From: Elusimicrobia bacterium RIFCSPLOWO2_01_FULL_54_10
GTDB lineage: Bacteria > Elusimicrobiota > Elusimicrobia > 2-02-FULL-39-32
Assembly: GCA_001799975.1 (NCBI GenBank)
Contig: MGUQ01000076.1
Coordinates: 1-6,659 of the forward strand
Length of the DNA: 6,659 nt
Direction of reading: 5' to 3'
Numbering within the stretch: position 1 is the stretch's first letter; each line of letters opens with the position of its first letter. The notes beneath the pieces are model-generated. The model ran no database searches and was not told where the DNA came from. It saw nothing but the letters and a program-made list of their open reading frames with translations. Positions 5,291 through 6,659 of the stretch are shown one piece after another. The translations under genes were made by a program, and so were the position numbers.

Positions 5291-6659
5291 ATGATGGGTG
5301 GCGTCATGCGGCCCGCAAAAATAGCCCTTGTTTTATGCTTTCTTTTAGCGTCTTTTGCCATGTTCTGGCATGCGTCCGAGAAGTCCGCCACATTCGACGA
5401 AATCGGGCATTTGCAGGCTGGATTTTACCACTGGCGGCATCACGACATGGAGCGGGGCATTGAGCATCCCCCCCTCCTGCGGCTCATTGCGGCCCTGCCC
5501 TTGAATTTCATGGATCTGCTCGATCCGGAGGACGTGAATCCACAGTTTTTGGATCGGCCGATGACCGTGAAAATGGAGCAGCTTTATGGAACCCTGCTGC
5601 TTTACCAAAACCCAACCGTGAGCGCGGAGAAAATCCTCTTCTCGGCCCGCGCCATGATGATCGGGATCACCCTTCTCCTGATGGCCTTAATTTACAGCTG
5701 GTCCAAAATGCTCTACGGCGAAAACGCCGGGCTTTTTTCACTGCTTTTGGCGGCCACATTTCCACCCTTGCTGGGGCACGGGACGCTTGTGAACACCGAT
5801 GTGGGCGGGGCGGCAACGGCGCTCCTGTTCATATATTCTCTCTCTCAATTTCTGGATTCCCCCTCAAAATGGAGGCTCCTTTATTGCGGGTTCACCTTGG
5901 GGCTGGCCCAAGCCAGCAAGCTTTCCAACCTCATTCTCATTCCGATTTCTTTTGTTTTGCTTGTGGTTTATCCTGGAATGGAAGGACAGAGTTATTGGAA
6001 AAGAATTGCGGCGTTTTTGGGAATGCTGGGCGTTGGGCTGGTGCTTTTGAACGCGTGTTATCGCTTCCAGAATGTCTGGCCGCCTCGTGGAATTCACCCG
6101 AATGATCTGGCGGTTTACGGCTGGGGACCGCTTAAGCAGTTTCTGTATACCTGGGCGCCTCTGCCGGATTTTTATCTTTTAAGCGTCGGTTTTTTGGAAC
6201 ATCATGTCCGCTCAGGATTTCAAACTTATCTTTTCGGGCAGATGCACCCGCAAGGCGTCTGGTATTATTTTCCTGCGATTTTTCTTCTGCGCACTCCCGT
6301 GCTGGTTCTCCTGGCGGCTCTGGCAGTTTTAACATCCTTTAAAAAATTCAAGATTGAACGAAGGGAATTTCTCCTGATTTTTCCCCCGCTTTGTTATTTT
6401 TTGGCGACTTGTTTTTCCAGCCTTAACCTGGGCATCCGCCACATTATTTTAATTTTTCCCTTTCTTTTTGTCCTTGCGGGGCGAGCCTGGCAGTTTTTTA
6501 GCGGCCGAATGCCTAGGGCGGTTTGGGCGGGCCTCCTCACTTTGCACGCCGCGGAGTTTGCGCTGGCATCTCCGAATTACTTAACTTTTTATAATTTGCC
6601 CTTCGGCGGGCCTCGAGCGGGAATTCATTATTCGGCGGACTTGGACTGCGGACAGGACT
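5291..6659 (+). CDS. GT39/ArnT-like polytopic glycosyltransferase, N-terminal part (cut by window edge)
   Basis: An open frame of 456 codons runs off the right edge without a stop. The product is a multi-spanning inner-membrane protein of the PMT/ArnT-like (GT39-type) superfamily, whose members move sugars from polyprenyl-phosphate carriers to lipid, glycan or protein acceptors on the periplasmic side. It shows a first membrane helix at about 9-27, then the acidic loop motif TFDEIGH (34-40, Asp36-Glu37, the expected catalytic/metal region), EHPPLLR (58-64), VNTDVGG (167-173), about ten further hydrophobic segments, FGQMHPQGVWYYFP (315-328), LNLGIRH (378-384) and a terminal NYLTFYN...LDCGQD block. 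An in-frame TGA at 5282 limits the start; ATGs at 5291, 5294 and 5306 are possible. None has a good Shine-Dalgarno; 5306 gives the more typical MRPAK start before the first helix. The gene looks richer in A+T than the leftward genes, partly because it encodes many Phe and Leu. Substrate and acceptor are unknown. Confidence 0.8.
   Translation, partial: MMGGVMRPAKIALVLCFLLASFAMFWHASEKSATFDEIGHLQAGFYHWRHHDMERGIEHPPLLRLIAALPLNFMDLLDPEDVNPQFLDRPMTVKMEQLYGTLLLYQNPTVSAEKILFSARAMMIGITLLLMALIYSWSKMLYGENAGLFSLLLAATFPPLLGHGTLVNTDVGGAATALLFIYSLSQFLDSPSKWRLLYCGFTLGLAQASKLSNLILIPISFVLLVVYPGMEGQSYWKRIAAFLGMLGVGLVLLNACYRFQNVWPPRGIHPNDLAVYGWGPLKQFLYTWAPLPDFYLLSVGFLEHHVRSGFQTYLFGQMHPQGVWYYFPAIFLLRTPVLVLLAALAVLTSFKKFKIERREFLLIFPPLCYFLATCFSSLNLGIRHIILIFPFLFVLAGRAWQFFSGRMPRAVWAGLLTLHAAEFALASPNYLTFYNLPFGGPRAGIHYSADLDCGQD

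Noticed and set aside
5345..6335. Minus-strand open frames of 67-87 codons at 5345-5608, 5864-6097 and 6132-6335
   Set aside because: All lie antisense within the long plus-strand membrane-protein frame, show no family motifs and lack credible starts.

Overview
The window holds eight protein-coding genes and almost no spare DNA. Seven genes read leftwards on the minus strand and one reads rightwards on the plus strand. The set suggests a Gram-negative-type bacterium, with fatty-acid and phospholipid initiation genes, a zinc-ribbon L32 protein, a secreted serine hydrolase and a large multi-spanning glycosyltransferase. The sequence does not fix the taxon. An uncultured lineage such as Omnitrophota or a deltaproteobacterial-type group would fit the gene order, but that is a guess. 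No RNA gene, CRISPR array, insertion sequence, prophage gene or integration site was seen.

Minus-strand block, in transcription order from about 5240 down to 1. First comes an isocitrate dehydrogenase-type enzyme. It overlaps by 4 bases (ATGA) the start of an exported class A beta-lactamase-like serine hydrolase. A 56-base gap follows, and then a tightly packed run: ndk, rpmF, plsX, fabH, fabD. Here ndk and rpmF share one base (TAATG), rpmF and plsX share one base (TGATG), plsX and fabH are 6 bases apart, and fabH and fabD overlap by 4 bases (GTGA). This is the widespread rpmF-plsX-fabH-fabD cluster. It ties ribosome assembly (L32) to acyl-phosphate formation for phospholipids (PlsX) and to the first steps of fatty-acid synthesis (FabD makes malonyl-ACP, FabH condenses it with acetyl-CoA). 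Here ndk sits at its head. fabD runs off the left edge.

A near-consensus sigma-70-type promoter (TTGACA, 17 bases, TATCAT) lies at 5244-5272 upstream of the dehydrogenase gene. No convincing terminator was found between the serine hydrolase and ndk, so the whole leftward block could be one transcript. The 56-base gap does contain a 16-base palindrome and only poor promoter matches.

Plus-strand block, 5291 to the right edge. This is a single divergent gene for a polytopic membrane protein resembling GT39/ArnT-type (PMT-like) lipid-carrier-dependent glycosyltransferases. It is cut off by the end of the window. A weaker candidate promoter for it (TTGACG, 19 bases, GATAAC) overlaps the -10 element of the leftward promoter.

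Overall this is mostly ordinary core-metabolism DNA. The points worth a second look are the serine hydrolase without a class A glutamate in the expected place, its translational coupling to a TCA-cycle enzyme, the cofactor residues of that enzyme, ndk at the head of the fab cluster, and the interlocked divergent promoters.
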